Source: Zhongshania aliphaticivorans
GTDB lineage: Bacteria; Pseudomonadota; Gammaproteobacteria; Pseudomonadales; Spongiibacteraceae
Assembly (NCBI RefSeq): GCF_902705855.1
Contig: NZ_CACSIJ010000011.1
Coordinates: 308,847 to 372,846 of the forward strand
Direction: 5' to 3'
Length of the DNA: 64,000 nt
The notes under the pieces were generated by a model that did no database searches, was not told the DNA's origin, and worked only from the letters and a program-made list of their open reading frames with translations. The translations under genes were made by a program, and so were the position numbers. Below, piece by piece: positions 45,840-55,578 of this stretch (position 1 is its first letter; every line of letters starts with the position of its first letter).

Positions 45840-47870
45840 TTACTGGATTTTCATGCCTGCTTTGGCACCGCTGTCGGGGCTGAGTAGCCATATTTCTTGG
45901 TCGCCGGGGCCAGCAGCTAGCACCATGCCCTCTGACATGCCAAAGCGCATTTTGCGCGCCTCAAGGTTGGCGACCATAACGGTAAGCTTACCCACCAATT
46001 GTTCGGCATTATACGCAGTTTTAATGCCCGCAAAGACTTGACGTGTGCCTAAATCGCCCAAACTGAGTGTCAGTTTTAGTAATTTGTCGGCGCCTTCTAC
46101 TGCTTCGGCGGCCACAATTTCAGCTACGCGCAAATCAATCTTAGCAAAATCAGGGTAGGCAATTGTGTCAGCTATACCCGTGTCTTTGTCTTTTGCCGCC
46201 TTTTTCGGTTTGGCTGCGGGGGCTGGTGCCGGCGTGTTGTCGCTGCTTTCACCTACCATCGCGGCAACTTTGTCTGCGTCAACTCGGCTCATCATCGCCT
46301 TGAAGGGTTCAATAGCGTGATTGTGTAGCGGCGTAAATTCACCCTGCCATGTTAATGAGCAATTTAAAAACTGCTCAGCTTGTTTGGCGAGTTCGGGTAA
46401 TACCGGTGATAGATACGTGGTAAGTACGCGGAAAATGTCAATGCACTGGGAGGCAACGTCGGCGGCAAGTGCGACGGTATCGTCTGATTTTGCCAGCTTC
46501 CACGGTTCGCATGAATCGAAGTATTCATTGGTTGCGTCGGCGAGTGCCATAATCTCACGCACGGCTTTGCTGTATTCGCGCTGCTCATAGAGCTGCGCAA
46601 TATTTGCACTTGCGCCAGTGACTTGTTGCCAAAGGTCTGCGTTGTGTTGGCTTGCGCTGAGCTTGCCGTCATTGCCTTTTTGCACAAATTTGGCACTGCG
46701 GCTGGCGATATTCACAAGCTTACCAACGAGATCTGAATTCACGCGGTTGATAAAGTCTTCAAGGTTGAGGTCGATATCGTCGACCGCGCCCGAGAGCTTA
46801 GCTGCAAAGTAGTAGCGTAGGTATTCGGCCGGTAAGTGTTTTAAATAGGTTTCCGCTTTTATAAATGTGCCGCGTGACTTGGACATTTTTTTGCCGTTCA
46901 CGGTTAAAAACCCGTGGGCATAGATCGCGGTGGGCTGACGGAATCCAGCTGAATCTAGCATGGCGGGCCAGAACAGGCCGTGGAAATTGATAATGTCTTT
47001 GCCAATAAAGTGGTAAAGCTCTGCCGTGGAGCCTAGGCCCCAGTATTCATTAAAGTCTCGGCCATTTTTTTCGCACCAGTTTGCGCAGCTGGCCATATAA
47101 CCGATGGGGGCATCGAGCCACACGTAGAAAAATTTACCGGGTGCGCCGGGAATTTCAAAACCGAAATAGGGCGCGTCCCGCGAGATGTCCCAGCTTTGCA
47201 GGCCGGCGTCTAACCACTCGCGCAGCTTGTTGGCAATTTGTGGTTGCAGGGCGTCGCTGGCGGTCCAGTTGCGTAATAGGTTTTCAAAGTCGCCAAGTTT
47301 AAAGAAAAAATGTGTAGAGCTTTTTTCGATTGGCGTGGCGCCAGAGATTGCTGAGCGCGGGTTGATCAGTTCTGCTGGCGTGTAGGTTGCGCCGCAGGCT
47401 TCACAGTTGTCGCCGTATTGGTCGTCGGTTTTGCATTTTGGGCAGCTGCCTTTTATATAGCGGTCTGCCAGAAATAAATTCTTTTCAGGATCGAATAGCT
47501 GGGTAACGTCGCGGCGTTCGATGTGACCGTTGGCATCAAGGCGCCGATAAATTTCTTCTGAGTAATGTTTGCACTCAGGGGAGTGGGTGGAGTGGTAATT
47601 ATCAAAACGAATAAGGAAGCCCGCTAAATCTCTCTCGTGTTCGGCTTTTACCCGCGCAATTTGCTCTTCTGGGGTGATGCCAAGTTTCTCGGCGGTGAGC
47701 ATAATAGCGGTGCCGTGGGCATCGTCGGCGCATAAATAGATGCAGTCGTTGCCACGTAATTTCTGGTAACGCACCCAAATGTCGGTCTGGATAGATTCCA
47801 GTAAATGACCGAGATGAAGTGGGCCGTTGGCGTAGGGCAGGGCACTGGTGACCAGAATCTTGCGCGACAT
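45840..47870 (-). CDS. metG: Methionyl-tRNA synthetase
   Basis: Class I synthetase charging tRNA-Met, 676 aa. Present are the HIGH motif as HLGH ([15 protein letters not shown]), a zinc knuckle with four cysteines (CPKC and CEACGATY), KKMSKSRGT and the C-terminal tRNA-binding (EMAP-II-like) domain beginning [13 protein letters not shown] that makes the enzyme a dimer. An Ala/Pro/Lys linker near 545-565 joins the domains. It is divergent from mrp. Confidence 0.97.
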   Translation of the reverse strand: MSRKILVTSALPYANGPLHLGHLLESIQTDIWVRYQKLRGNDCIYLCADDAHGTAIMLTAEKLGITPEEQIARVKAEHERDLAGFLIRFDNYHSTHSPECKHYSEEIYRRLDANGHIERRDVTQLFDPEKNLFLADRYIKGSCPKCKTDDQYGDNCEACGATYTPAELINPRSAISGATPIEKSSTHFFFKLGDFENLLRNWTASDALQPQIANKLREWLDAGLQSWDISRDAPYFGFEIPGAPGKFFYVWLDAPIGYMASCANWCEKNGRDFNEYWGLGSTAELYHFIGKDIINFHGLFWPAMLDSAGFRQPTAIYAHGFLTVNGKKMSKSRGTFIKAETYLKHLPAEYLRYYFAAKLSGAVDDIDLNLEDFINRVNSDLVGKLVNIASRSAKFVQKGNDGKLSASQHNADLWQQVTGASANIAQLYEQREYSKAVREIMALADATNEYFDSCEPWKLAKSDDTVALAADVASQCIDIFRVLTTYLSPVLPELAKQAEQFLNCSLTWQGEFTPLHNHAIEPFKAMMSRVDADKVAAMVGESSDNTPAPAPAAKPKKAAKDKDTGIADTIAYPDFAKIDLRVAEIVAAEAVEGADKLLKLTLSLGDLGTRQVFAGIKTAYNAEQLVGKLTVMVANLEARKMRFGMSEGMVLAAGPGDQEIWLLSPDSGAKAGMKIQ

Positions 47871-47983
47871 GGGTTTCCTTGTTTGAGCGTTACTGGCCGC
47901 GACTGCATATAGCCTGCGGCTCGGATGGATTCAAAGGCGCGAGATTATAGCGTTTTTGGCTCTCTGGCGCATCTGTCTCGGCG

Positions 47984-48012
47984 TTGTTCGATGTGAGTGC
48001 GGCGCGTATACT
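47984..48012 (+). promoter_or_regulatory. Sigma-70-type promoter of mrp
   Basis: TTGTTC (47984-47989), a 17-base spacer and TATACT (48007-48012) lie about 40 bases before the mrp ATG, in the gap between divergent metG and mrp. Good match to consensus and spacing. Confidence 0.65.
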
Positions 48013-48052
48013 CGCCGGCTCATTAAATATTTATTCAAGGCAGGGGAAAGAT

Positions 48053-49150
48053 ATGTCGGCAGCGCTGGAATCCAGAGTTCGCGAACAACTGATGGCGGTG
48101 GTTTTGCCCGGTTTGTCGTCGCCGCTGGCGGAGCTTGCCGATATTGTGTCTTTGACGCTTAGCGGTGATCGTGTCGACGTGATTGTTGAGCTTGGTTTTC
48201 CTGCTAAAAGCGCGCAGCAACAATATGAAACACTGCTTGGTGAAGCGCTAACGCAAGTTGCAGGTGTTGCCGCTGGCACGGTGCAAGTACGCTGGAAAAT
48301 TGCTGCCTACGCGGCGCAGCAGAATATTCAGAGTATGGAAAATGTTCGCAATATTATTGCGGTCGCTTCCGGTAAAGGCGGCGTGGGTAAATCAACCACC
48401 TCTGTGAATCTTGCTTTGGCATTGGCGGCAGAAGGTGCGCGGGTTGGCTTGCTAGACGCTGATATCTACGGGCCTAGCGTGCAAATGATGCTGGGTATTC
48501 CCGACGGTCAGCGTCCTAAACAATATGGCACCCATTATTTACTGCCGATAGAAGCCTATGGTGTGCAGTCTATGTCTATGGGGTATTTGGTCACCGCCGA
48601 TACGCCGATGGTGTGGCGTGGGCCGATGGCAACCGGTGCCCTGCAGCAGTTATTAAACCAGACATATTGGCAGGATCTGGATTATTTGATTATCGATATG
48701 CCGCCGGGCACGGGTGATATTCAGCTAACACTGTCGCAAAAAGTGCCGGTGTCTGGCGCGGTTGTGGTGACCACGCCGCAAGATATTGCCCTGTTAGATG
48801 CTAAGAAAGGCATCGAAATGTTCCGCAAGGTGTCGGTGCCGGTATTGGGTATTGTTGAAAATATGGCGGTGCATATTTGCAGCGAGTGCGGCCATCACGA
48901 ACACGTATTTGGTCATGGTGGCGGCGACCGCATGGCGCAATCTTATAATGTGCCCATGTTGGGCGCTTTGCCTTTGTCAATGCAGATTCGCGAGCAAGCA
49001 GATTGCGGCAAGCCGGTGCTAGCCGCTCATCCAGAAAGTGATGCGGCTATGTTGTATCGGCAGGTTGCGATTAGCATGACCGCCGAGTTGGCCAAGCGTC
49101 AGCGCGTGCAGAGCAATGCTTTTCCGAATATTTCGATTAGCGACGATTAA
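48053..49150 (+). CDS. apbC: Mrp/ApbC iron-sulfur cluster carrier ATPase
   Basis: P-loop NTPase that binds and transfers [4Fe-4S] clusters to apoproteins. An N-terminal MIP18-like domain (about 1-90) precedes the deviant Walker A VASGKGGVGKSTTSVNLA, the switch DADIYGPSVQ, and a CxxC (CSEC) that holds the bridging cluster. I start at the ATG at 48053 with AGGGGAAAG upstream; an in-frame TTG at 47984 overlaps the promoter and is rejected. Length is 365 aa. It lies divergent to metG and before dcd, a common order. Confidence 0.95.
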   Translation: MSAALESRVREQLMAVVLPGLSSPLAELADIVSLTLSGDRVDVIVELGFPAKSAQQQYETLLGEALTQVAGVAAGTVQVRWKIAAYAAQQNIQSMENVRNIIAVASGKGGVGKSTTSVNLALALAAEGARVGLLDADIYGPSVQMMLGIPDGQRPKQYGTHYLLPIEAYGVQSMSMGYLVTADTPMVWRGPMATGALQQLLNQTYWQDLDYLIIDMPPGTGDIQLTLSQKVPVSGAVVVTTPQDIALLDAKKGIEMFRKVSVPVLGIVENMAVHICSECGHHEHVFGHGGGDRMAQSYNVPMLGALPLSMQIREQADCGKPVLAAHPESDAAMLYRQVAISMTAELAKRQRVQSNAFPNISISDD

Positions 49151-49203
49151 GGTCGCGCGTGTTGATTGGCAGATGGTATGAATAAACAGCTAGAGGGAAT
49201 GCA

Positions 49204-49770
49204 ATGAGTATTAAGGCCGATAAGTGGATTCGTCGTATGGCTGAGAGCGAGGGCATGATTGAGCCCTTTGAACCGGGTCAGGTACGTACACGCGACGACG
49301 CGAAAATTATCTCTTATGGTACATCTAGCTACGGCTACGATGTTCGCTGTTCCAATGAGTTTAAGGTGTTTACGAACACCTATTCAGCGACGGTAGATCC
49401 CAAGGCCTTTGACGAAAAAAGCTTTGTGGATATCACCGCCGACTACTGCATTATCCCACCTAACTCCTTTGCCTTGGCGCGCACGGTTGAATACTTTCGT
49501 ATTCCACGCAGTGTATTAACCATGTGCTTGGGTAAGTCTACTTATGCGCGCTGCGGCATTATTGTAAACGTGACGCCGTTGGAGCCAGAGTGGGAAGGTC
49601 ACGTGACCTTGGAATTTTCCAACACCACAACTTTGCCGGCGAAGATCTATGCCAACGAAGGCGTAGCGCAAATGCTGTTTTTTGAGTCTGATGAAATTTG
49701 CGAAGTCAGCTATAAAGATCGCGGTGGCAAATATCAAGGTCAAACCGGTGTGACCCTTCCTAAGACCTAA
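49204..49770 (+). CDS. dcd: dCTP deaminase
   Basis: Trimeric enzyme that deaminates dCTP to dUTP, feeding thymidylate synthesis. The family stretches [37 protein letters not shown] with the catalytic Glu, and [13 protein letters not shown] are intact. The 188-aa length is normal. GAGGGAAT lies just before the ATG. It converges with the DUF3108 gene, leaving 9 bases. Confidence 0.96.
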   Translation: MSIKADKWIRRMAESEGMIEPFEPGQVRTRDDAKIISYGTSSYGYDVRCSNEFKVFTNTYSATVDPKAFDEKSFVDITADYCIIPPNSFALARTVEYFRIPRSVLTMCLGKSTYARCGIIVNVTPLEPEWEGHVTLEFSNTTTLPAKIYANEGVAQMLFFESDEICEVSYKDRGGKYQGQTGVTLPKT

Positions 49771-49779
49771 TTTGCTAAT

Positions 49780-50652
49780 TTATAAACCCTTGACGGTTTT
49801 ACCGTCGAGGGTGGCTTTGAGCAATTCAAGCGAATAAACCTCGTCATCTTCTCGTTGTTCTAGTTTTACAATTAAATAATTCCAGTCTTTCGCTAACCAA
49901 ATAGTTGTTTCGCTGCTGCTACCTGGGCGCGAGCGCAGCAATTTTACGGTGCGTAATTTGCCGACTGCGCTATCGATGGTTTCTTCGTCTAATTGTTTTA
50001 CAGTGTAAGTTTTGTGCTTGCCGCGATTCACGACAGAGAGGCTTATTTCGTCGTTGAGACGATTGTTAATCATCATCTCGCGCATTTTTAGTTGCGCGCC
50101 GAGTTGGTCAAATGTGTCGTCGCTAATTTCAGAGGACCATGGTTTGCGGTATTTTTTATCGCTGGCTGAGTGTGTGGTCCAATCAAAATTAATAATTTGA
50201 TCTTGCTTGCTACTCATATTGTTTGAGTATTCGTAGCGCAGTGGGCGCAAGCCATAGGCAGTGCTTTCAATTAGACTTTCTTCGTTTACTTTCACAAACA
50301 TGAGTTTGGCATGTTGGGATAACTGCCAGTTGTTCCCCTTTTTGCTCAAAGTTCGTGTGGCATTGGTGCTGAGGCTATCACTACTGATTTTGTATTCAGC
50401 TTGATAGGGTAAAATTTCGTCGCTTTTGGGGGGCTGGTCTTTAATAGTTTGCGGCTCGGTGGTTTGGGTTTCGGTTTCTATCGGCTCAGAGTTAATGGGC
50501 TCTACTTGAACCAGCATTTTTAAACCAGTATCGGGAATTGCACTAATGCTACCGCCACTGGCTAGAGCAACACCTTGTAGGGCGAAAAGTAGAAGTGCGA
50601 GTAGACTAATTCGGCTGAAAGAGCACGCCGCTTTCGGGTAGGTTGTTATCAT
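49780..50652 (-). CDS. DUF3108 domain-containing exported protein
   Basis: Protein of 290 aa with an N-terminal signal peptide (hydrophobic LLALLLFALQGVALA, cut near residue 32) and a DUF3108 domain (about 75-285). The domain is predicted to be a beta-rich lipocalin-like fold and its role is unknown. Recognised stretches are LPYQAEYKISSDSLS, RPLRYEY, the DDTFDQLGAQLKMR middle and TTIWLAKDWNYLIVKLEQ. Its start overlaps the end of purN by 47 bases, as often seen with purN neighbours. A stem-loop near 49786-49812 is part of its last codons. Confidence 0.88.
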   Translation of the reverse strand: MITTYPKAACSFSRISLLALLLFALQGVALASGGSISAIPDTGLKMLVQVEPINSEPIETETQTTEPQTIKDQPPKSDEILPYQAEYKISSDSLSTNATRTLSKKGNNWQLSQHAKLMFVKVNEESLIESTAYGLRPLRYEYSNNMSSKQDQIINFDWTTHSASDKKYRKPWSSEISDDTFDQLGAQLKMREMMINNRLNDEISLSVVNRGKHKTYTVKQLDEETIDSAVGKLRTVKLLRSRPGSSSETTIWLAKDWNYLIVKLEQREDDEVYSLELLKATLDGKTVKGL

Positions 50653-51256
50653 CGAGTACCGCCTTTGAATTCCGCAAACTCAAACGTCCTTCAGCAAACC
50701 ACTGTGCCGCTAAAGGGTAGATTGTGTGTTCTTTGGACAATACGCGATCTGCGAGTGTTGCAGCGTCATCGCCATCAAATATAGGTATTTTTGCCTGAAT
50801 TATCGGCGGACCGCCGTCTAGCTCTTCAGTGACAAAATGTACCGTTGCCCCTGCTTCTTTGTCTCCAGCATCCAAGGCACGTTGATGCGTGTGCAAGCCG
50901 GGATATTTTGGCAGTAGTGATGGATGGATATTTATGAGACGACCTAAATAGTGCCGCACAAAGCTAGGGGTGAGAATGCGCATAAAGCCGGCAAGGATAA
51001 CTAAGTCTGCGCCAAATTCGTCAATTTTGGCTAGCAATGCGGCGTCGAAATCTTCTCGATTAGCGAACTGTTTGTGATCAATGCAGGCTGTGGTGATACC
51101 GGCCTGTTGGGCGCGAACAAGACCGAAGGCGTCGGTCTTGTTGCTAATGACAGCACTGATTACGGTGTTCGGCAGAGTTTCGTTTTTGCAGGCATCGATA
51201 AACGCCTGCAAATTGGAACCGCTGCCAGATAGAAGAATCACCAGCTTGCACGGCAT
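50606..51256 (-). CDS. purN: Phosphoribosylglycinamide formyltransferase
   Basis: Adds a formyl group from 10-formyl-THF to GAR in purine synthesis. The start is placed at the ATG at 51256, giving MPCKLVILLSGSGSNLQAFID, four bases after purM; a longer frame reaches 51319 inside purM. Catalytic Asn, His and Asp lie in LINIHPSLLPKYPGLHTHQRA and DGGPPIIQAKIPI. Length is 216 aa. The 3' end overlaps the DUF3108 gene. Confidence 0.95.
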   Translation of the reverse strand: MPCKLVILLSGSGSNLQAFIDACKNETLPNTVISAVISNKTDAFGLVRAQQAGITTACIDHKQFANREDFDAALLAKIDEFGADLVILAGFMRILTPSFVRHYLGRLINIHPSLLPKYPGLHTHQRALDAGDKEAGATVHFVTEELDGGPPIIQAKIPIFDGDDAATLADRVLSKEHTIYPLAAQWFAEGRLSLRNSKAVLDDNNLPESGVLFQPN

Positions 51257-51260
51257 GAAA

Positions 51261-52310
51261 CTATTGGCCTTCAATGATGACTTTAGGCTCGTCTTCCCCT
51301 GCGGCTTCAATGCTACCAATCAGCATGGCGGTTTCGCCCTGTTGATTTAACATATCAATAACGCCTTCGGCATCATCTGCTGCAACGGCTAATACCATAC
51401 CGATACCACAGTTAAAGGTGCGGTACATTTCCCGCGCCTCGACATTGCCTTGTTCTTGTAGCCACTGGAATATTGCGGGGAGCTCCCAGCTGTTGCCGTC
51501 GATAACAGCCTTGGTATTGCGGGGCAATACGCGGGGAATGTTTTCTAATAGGCCGCCGCCAGTAATATGCGCAAGTGCGTTAACACGATACTGTTTAATG
51601 ACGCGAAGTACGGGTTTGATATAAATTTTAGTGGGCACCAGCAGGGTTTGCCCCAGCGTGCTGTCGCCAAATGCTTGGTCGAGCTTGGCGCCACTGTGCT
51701 CAATAATTTTACGAATTAGTGAGTAGCCATTGGAGTGTGGGCCAGATGAGGTGACGCCAATTAATTTGTCGCCGATACGTACCGAGTTGCCATCAATGAT
51801 GTTGGCTTTTTCTACGACGCCTACGCAAAAACCTGCAAGATCGTAGTCATCGCCTTCATACATGCCTGGCATTTCAGCGGTTTCACCGCCAACTAATGAG
51901 CAGCCTGCTTGTTCGCAGCCGGCGCCGATACCGGTAACAACACTGGTAGCGATGTCGACATTCAACGCGCCGGTGGCGTAGTAGTCGAGAAAGAATAAAG
52001 GCTCTGCACCCGTAACAAGTAGATCATTGACGCACATGGCGACAAGGTCGATGCCGATGGTGTCGTGAATACCGACTTCCATTGCGAGTTTTAGCTTGGT
52101 GCCGACACCGTCAGTGCCAGATACTAGAACGGGTTCTTTGTAACCGGTAGGGATTTGGCATAGCGCGCCAAAGCCGCCAAGGCCACTCATGACCTCGGGG
52201 CGGCGGGTGCGTTTAGCCACATCTTTAATGCGTTCTACGAGTGCGTCACCGGCATCGATGTCTACGCCGGCGTCTTTGTAACTTAAGCTTGGCTTACTGG
52301 TGTCAGTCAT
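51261..52310 (-). CDS. purM: Phosphoribosylformylglycinamidine cyclo-ligase
   Basis: AIR synthetase, 349 aa, of the PurM/SelD/ThiL ATP-binding fold. It shows [46 protein letters not shown] and [13 protein letters not shown]. It heads purM-purN-DUF3108 on the minus strand and is divergent from the DUF2066 gene. Confidence 0.97.
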   Translation of the reverse strand: MTDTSKPSLSYKDAGVDIDAGDALVERIKDVAKRTRRPEVMSGLGGFGALCQIPTGYKEPVLVSGTDGVGTKLKLAMEVGIHDTIGIDLVAMCVNDLLVTGAEPLFFLDYYATGALNVDIATSVVTGIGAGCEQAGCSLVGGETAEMPGMYEGDDYDLAGFCVGVVEKANIIDGNSVRIGDKLIGVTSSGPHSNGYSLIRKIIEHSGAKLDQAFGDSTLGQTLLVPTKIYIKPVLRVIKQYRVNALAHITGGGLLENIPRVLPRNTKAVIDGNSWELPAIFQWLQEQGNVEAREMYRTFNCGIGMVLAVAADDAEGVIDMLNQQGETAMLIGSIEAAGEDEPKVIIEGQ

Positions 52311-52389
52311 AATCGTTTGGCTGTCCTCTAAGAGGGCGCTATTCTAGCTTGATTGGGAGTTTAATTCAGTAGCAAATAGGTGACTTTTT

Positions 52390-52428
52390 GCCACTAGACA
52401 CCACGATCACCTAGTGGCTTGCTACAAT
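52390..52428. promoter_or_regulatory. Palindrome and -10-like box between purM and the DUF2066 gene
   Basis: GCCACTAG (52390-52397) and CTAGTGGC (52411-52418) form a perfect 8-bp inverted repeat around 13 bases. TACAAT follows at 52423-52428 and could be a -10 box for the plus-strand genes, though no good -35 pairs with it. The repeat may be an operator for the divergent genes. Confidence 0.45.
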
Positions 52429-52462
52429 AGCCAATCTCAGCAGGGAAAAGGACGTATATAAA

Positions 52463-53539
52463 GTGATGCAATTTATTCGGGTGCTGGTGCCAGTCTTTGC
52501 TATTTTAATGGCTGTGTCTGGTCAAGCGGCGGTCGTTGGCAATTTATACGACGAGCAGCTTATTGTTGAGTCGCAGTCCCGTGAGGCTTTAAAACAGGGG
52601 GCGGCGACGGCTTTGGAACGTACGTTTGTTCGTGTGTCGGGGCGGCGTCAGGTGCGTGGTAATCCCGTGGTGGCAGCTGCGCTCGCAGAGCCAGAGTCTT
52701 ATATGACGCAGTTTCGCTATCAGCGCAGTAAAAATGCTGATGGTCTGGATGAGCTGGTGTTGAAACTCAGTTTTTCTCCGCGGCAGGTGAATGCAACATT
52801 GCAGTCAGCGGGCTTACCTATCTGGTCAGCTAACCGTCCGGCGGTGCTGGTATGGTTGATTGCAGATACCACTGAGGGACGTCAATTTGTGGGTGCTGAC
52901 GCTCCCCCTGAGTTGTTGTTGGCGCTAGAGGTCGAAGCCCAGCGGCGCGGGATCGTTGTGCAAATGCCATTATTCGATCTTGCCGATTCTGCCAATTTAA
53001 GTGCCGACCAATTATGGCAAATGTCGACGAATGACGTGCGTGGCGCGTCTGCCCGTTATTCAACACCTTTTGTTTTAATGGGGAAGCTGTCTCAGTTTTC
53101 CACTGGGCAGTGGGTAGGTAGTTGGGCTGTGTTGCAGGGCGACGAGTCTAGTGCTTTAGAGAGTGATGGATTAACTGGGGCTGAGGTTTTGTCTGCTCCA
53201 ATCGATTATTTAGCTGATATGCAGGCGGCAACGTATTCGGTTTCCGCTGGTGCCGGTAGTGGTGCAAATACAATGATTCACGTCTCGGGCATAAATGATT
53301 TTGCCGGTTATGCGAGCTTGATAACGTACCTTGAAGGCTTGGCGGTGATTCAACACGCGAATACGGTCTGGCTTGATAAAGATCAGTTGATCATAGAGTT
53401 AGTGCTTAAAGATGATATGGAAAAAGTGAAACGTTTTTTGAGCCTTGATGGCCGTTTACTCGAAAGTGCCGCGGACACTAATTCTTCTTTGCCAAGGCCT
53501 GTACGGGGTTATTATCAGTGGGCGGGTAGTCGGCTGTGA
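52463..53539 (+). CDS. DUF2066 domain-containing exported protein
   Basis: Protein of 358 aa with a signal peptide (IRVLVPVFAILMAVSGQAA) followed by a DUF2066 domain. The domain has typical segments such as LYDEQLIVESQSREALKQGA, ERTFVRVSGRR and LVWLIADTTEGRQFVG. No biochemical role is established. It may start at the GTG at 52463 or the adjacent ATG at 52466. It overlaps the next gene by four bases (GTGA) and sits upstream of a permease and hda, an order common in Pseudomonas relatives. Confidence 0.9.
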   Translation: MMQFIRVLVPVFAILMAVSGQAAVVGNLYDEQLIVESQSREALKQGAATALERTFVRVSGRRQVRGNPVVAAALAEPESYMTQFRYQRSKNADGLDELVLKLSFSPRQVNATLQSAGLPIWSANRPAVLVWLIADTTEGRQFVGADAPPELLLALEVEAQRRGIVVQMPLFDLADSANLSADQLWQMSTNDVRGASARYSTPFVLMGKLSQFSTGQWVGSWAVLQGDESSALESDGLTGAEVLSAPIDYLADMQAATYSVSAGAGSGANTMIHVSGINDFAGYASLITYLEGLAVIQHANTVWLDKDQLIIELVLKDDMEKVKRFLSLDGRLLESAADTNSSLPRPVRGYYQWAGSRL

Positions 53540-54624
53540 TCTCTATCTCGAAGCCCGTCTGGGGTTTGTTGGCAGTCATTGCATTTGTAGTAGTGGTACA
53601 TCTCTTAGCGCCAATTTTGATGCCGTTTTTACTTGCAGCGGTGTTTGCATATATGGGCGACCCCTTGGCGGATCGGCTTGAAGCGCGAGGCATGGCTCGA
53701 ACGATGGCAGTGGTGACGGTATTTGTCGTACTTAGTCTTTTCGCTACTTTATTAGTGTTGGTCACAGTGCCGCTACTGATAGAGCAGGTTCAATTGTTAA
53801 TTGAGCGGATATACGACGGTTTGGCGTGGCTTCAGCAAACGGGCTTGCCGACATTGCGCCAGTATCTTGATTTACCTGAGCAGAAAAAGCCGATGGAAGC
53901 AGCGCGGGATGCGCTGAGTGAGCATTGGGATAGTGCGGGTGGAGTCCTGTTTTATTTATGGGGCAAGGTGAGTGGTTCCAGTATGGCCCTACTAACCTGG
54001 GTTGCTAATGTGACCTTGGTGCCGGTGGTTACATTTTATTTGTTGCGAGATTGGGATGTGCTGATGGCGGCCATTCGAAATTTGCTACCGCGTTCAATAG
54101 AAGGGCGCACGGTTGTGATTGCGCAGCAGTGTGATGAAATTTTAGGTGCTTTTGCTCGGGGCCAGCTGCTGGTTATGTTGGCGTTGGCGTTGGTTTATAC
54201 CATGGGTTTATGGATTGTCGGCCTAGAGCTTGCGCTGGTACTTGGTTTGCTTGCTGGGCTGGCGAGTATCGTGCCTTATTTGGGTGTGATTATTGGAATT
54301 TCTGCAGCGGGATTGGCTGCCTTCTTCCAGTTTGACAGCTTATGGCCAATGGTTGGGGTGGCTGCGGTGTTTGGTGTTGGTCAAGTACTTGAGTCGACGG
54401 TACTTACGCCGATGCTGGTGGGTGAAAAAATTGGCTTGCACCCAGTGGTTGTTATCTTCGCAATTTTGGCAGGCGGACAGTTGTTTGGCTTTGTTGGTAT
54501 TTTACTGGCGCTGCCGGTGGCAGCTGTAATTAAAGTCATGATTAACCATCTTCATGATTACTATAAGCATAGCGAGCTTTATCAAAATAATACTGACGCA
54601 GTAGAGCTGGAAGTTAAAGAATAA
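53536..54624 (+). CDS. AI-2E family transporter / PerM-like permease
   Basis: Polytopic inner-membrane protein of 362 aa, with paired helices at the N-terminus, a long middle stretch and four or five C-terminal helices. Recognised family pieces are PILMPFLLAAVFAYMGDPLA, PVVTFYLLRDWD and GVGQVLESTVLTPMLVGEKI, where the last resembles the DxxxxPxxxG region. Transport substrate unknown; the family name from AI-2 export is not proof. It starts with a GTG overlapping the DUF2066 stop and ends overlapping hda (TAATG). Confidence 0.9.
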   Translation: MISISKPVWGLLAVIAFVVVVHLLAPILMPFLLAAVFAYMGDPLADRLEARGMARTMAVVTVFVVLSLFATLLVLVTVPLLIEQVQLLIERIYDGLAWLQQTGLPTLRQYLDLPEQKKPMEAARDALSEHWDSAGGVLFYLWGKVSGSSMALLTWVANVTLVPVVTFYLLRDWDVLMAAIRNLLPRSIEGRTVVIAQQCDEILGAFARGQLLVMLALALVYTMGLWIVGLELALVLGLLAGLASIVPYLGVIIGISAAGLAAFFQFDSLWPMVGVAAVFGVGQVLESTVLTPMLVGEKIGLHPVVVIFAILAGGQLFGFVGILLALPVAAVIKVMINHLHDYYKHSELYQNNTDAVELEVKE

Positions 54625-55319
54625 TGCCAAGTCCACAATTACCTTTGGCATTGAAGTTAGATACGGAGGCTACCTTCGATAATTTTTATACGCCGGAGGG
54701 GCATCGCCTGCTGGTTAATCAGCTTCGGCAGCAGGCGGCTGGTGCCGGAGAAAAGTGGGTATATCTTTACGGTGCGGGTGGTCGAAGTCATTTATTGCAA
54801 GCTTGTTGTCACCTCGCAGAGTCTGAGGGCCGTTATGCTCGCTATATACCCTTGGTAGAGCTTATTGATTTTGAACCAGAATCGTTACTAGAGGGTGCTG
54901 AGTACTTAGATTTACTGTGCTTTGACGACATACAGCTAATCGCTGGTCATGCTGAGTGGGAACGGGCGGTGTTTAATTGCTATAACCGAATGCTCACCAC
55001 TAGCGCCTGCATGCTAGTGTCTTCCTCAGTTGCTCATTCGCAATTGGTCCTTGGCTTACCTGATTTACAATCTCGGTTGCAGAGTCTAAGCAGCTATCGG
55101 TTGTCGGACTTGAATGAGCCTGAGCGTATGGCAGCACTGAAGTTTAAGGCGGGAATTCGAGGGATACTCGTATCAGACGCTGTCGCTGAATACATTTATA
55201 CACGCTGTCAGCGTGATGCAAAAAGCTTGTTTGATTTATTGAATGTGCTAGATCGCTTAAGTTTGGTTGAGCAGCGGAAGCTAACCATTCCGTTTGTAAA
55301 ACAGGTTATGGCTTGGTGA
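54624..55319 (+). CDS. hda: DnaA-related regulatory inactivation protein Hda
   Basis: AAA+ protein of 231 aa that, with the sliding clamp, makes DnaA hydrolyse ATP after initiation. N-terminal QLPLALKLDTEATFDNFY contains the clamp-binding motif QLPLAL. The AAA+ core follows, with a modified Walker A YLYGAGGRSHLLQA, Walker B LLCFDDIQ and the arginine-finger region LQSRLQSLSSYRL. It has no C-terminal DNA-binding domain. The upstream gene overlaps its ATG, so it is co-translated. Confidence 0.93.
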   Translation: MPSPQLPLALKLDTEATFDNFYTPEGHRLLVNQLRQQAAGAGEKWVYLYGAGGRSHLLQACCHLAESEGRYARYIPLVELIDFEPESLLEGAEYLDLLCFDDIQLIAGHAEWERAVFNCYNRMLTTSACMLVSSSVAHSQLVLGLPDLQSRLQSLSSYRLSDLNEPERMAALKFKAGIRGILVSDAVAEYIYTRCQRDAKSLFDLLNVLDRLSLVEQRKLTIPFVKQVMAW

Positions 55320-55578
55320 TTATGCTTAATAATATTGTTAATAAGTGTAAATACAGCTATTTTTAGATAGGTTGAGGGAACTCACTTGAATATATACCCT
55401 CTTAGCGACTGATATCATTGTTAAAATGCCAATTTAAAATGTTCAGTAAAATTACTGATTGGCGTGGTAAAATTACACAAATTCAGGCGTGCAAGCGGTG
55501 TTGCTCGTGTTATTCTGGCCTTATGACGTGCTATCACGGCATAGTTATGGAAGTTTTAAAAAAATTAGGGGGAGTGTT

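Noticed and set aside
49786..49812. A stem-loop as terminator between dcd and the DUF3108 gene
   Set aside because: It lies wholly within the last codons of the DUF3108 gene and has no T-run on either strand.
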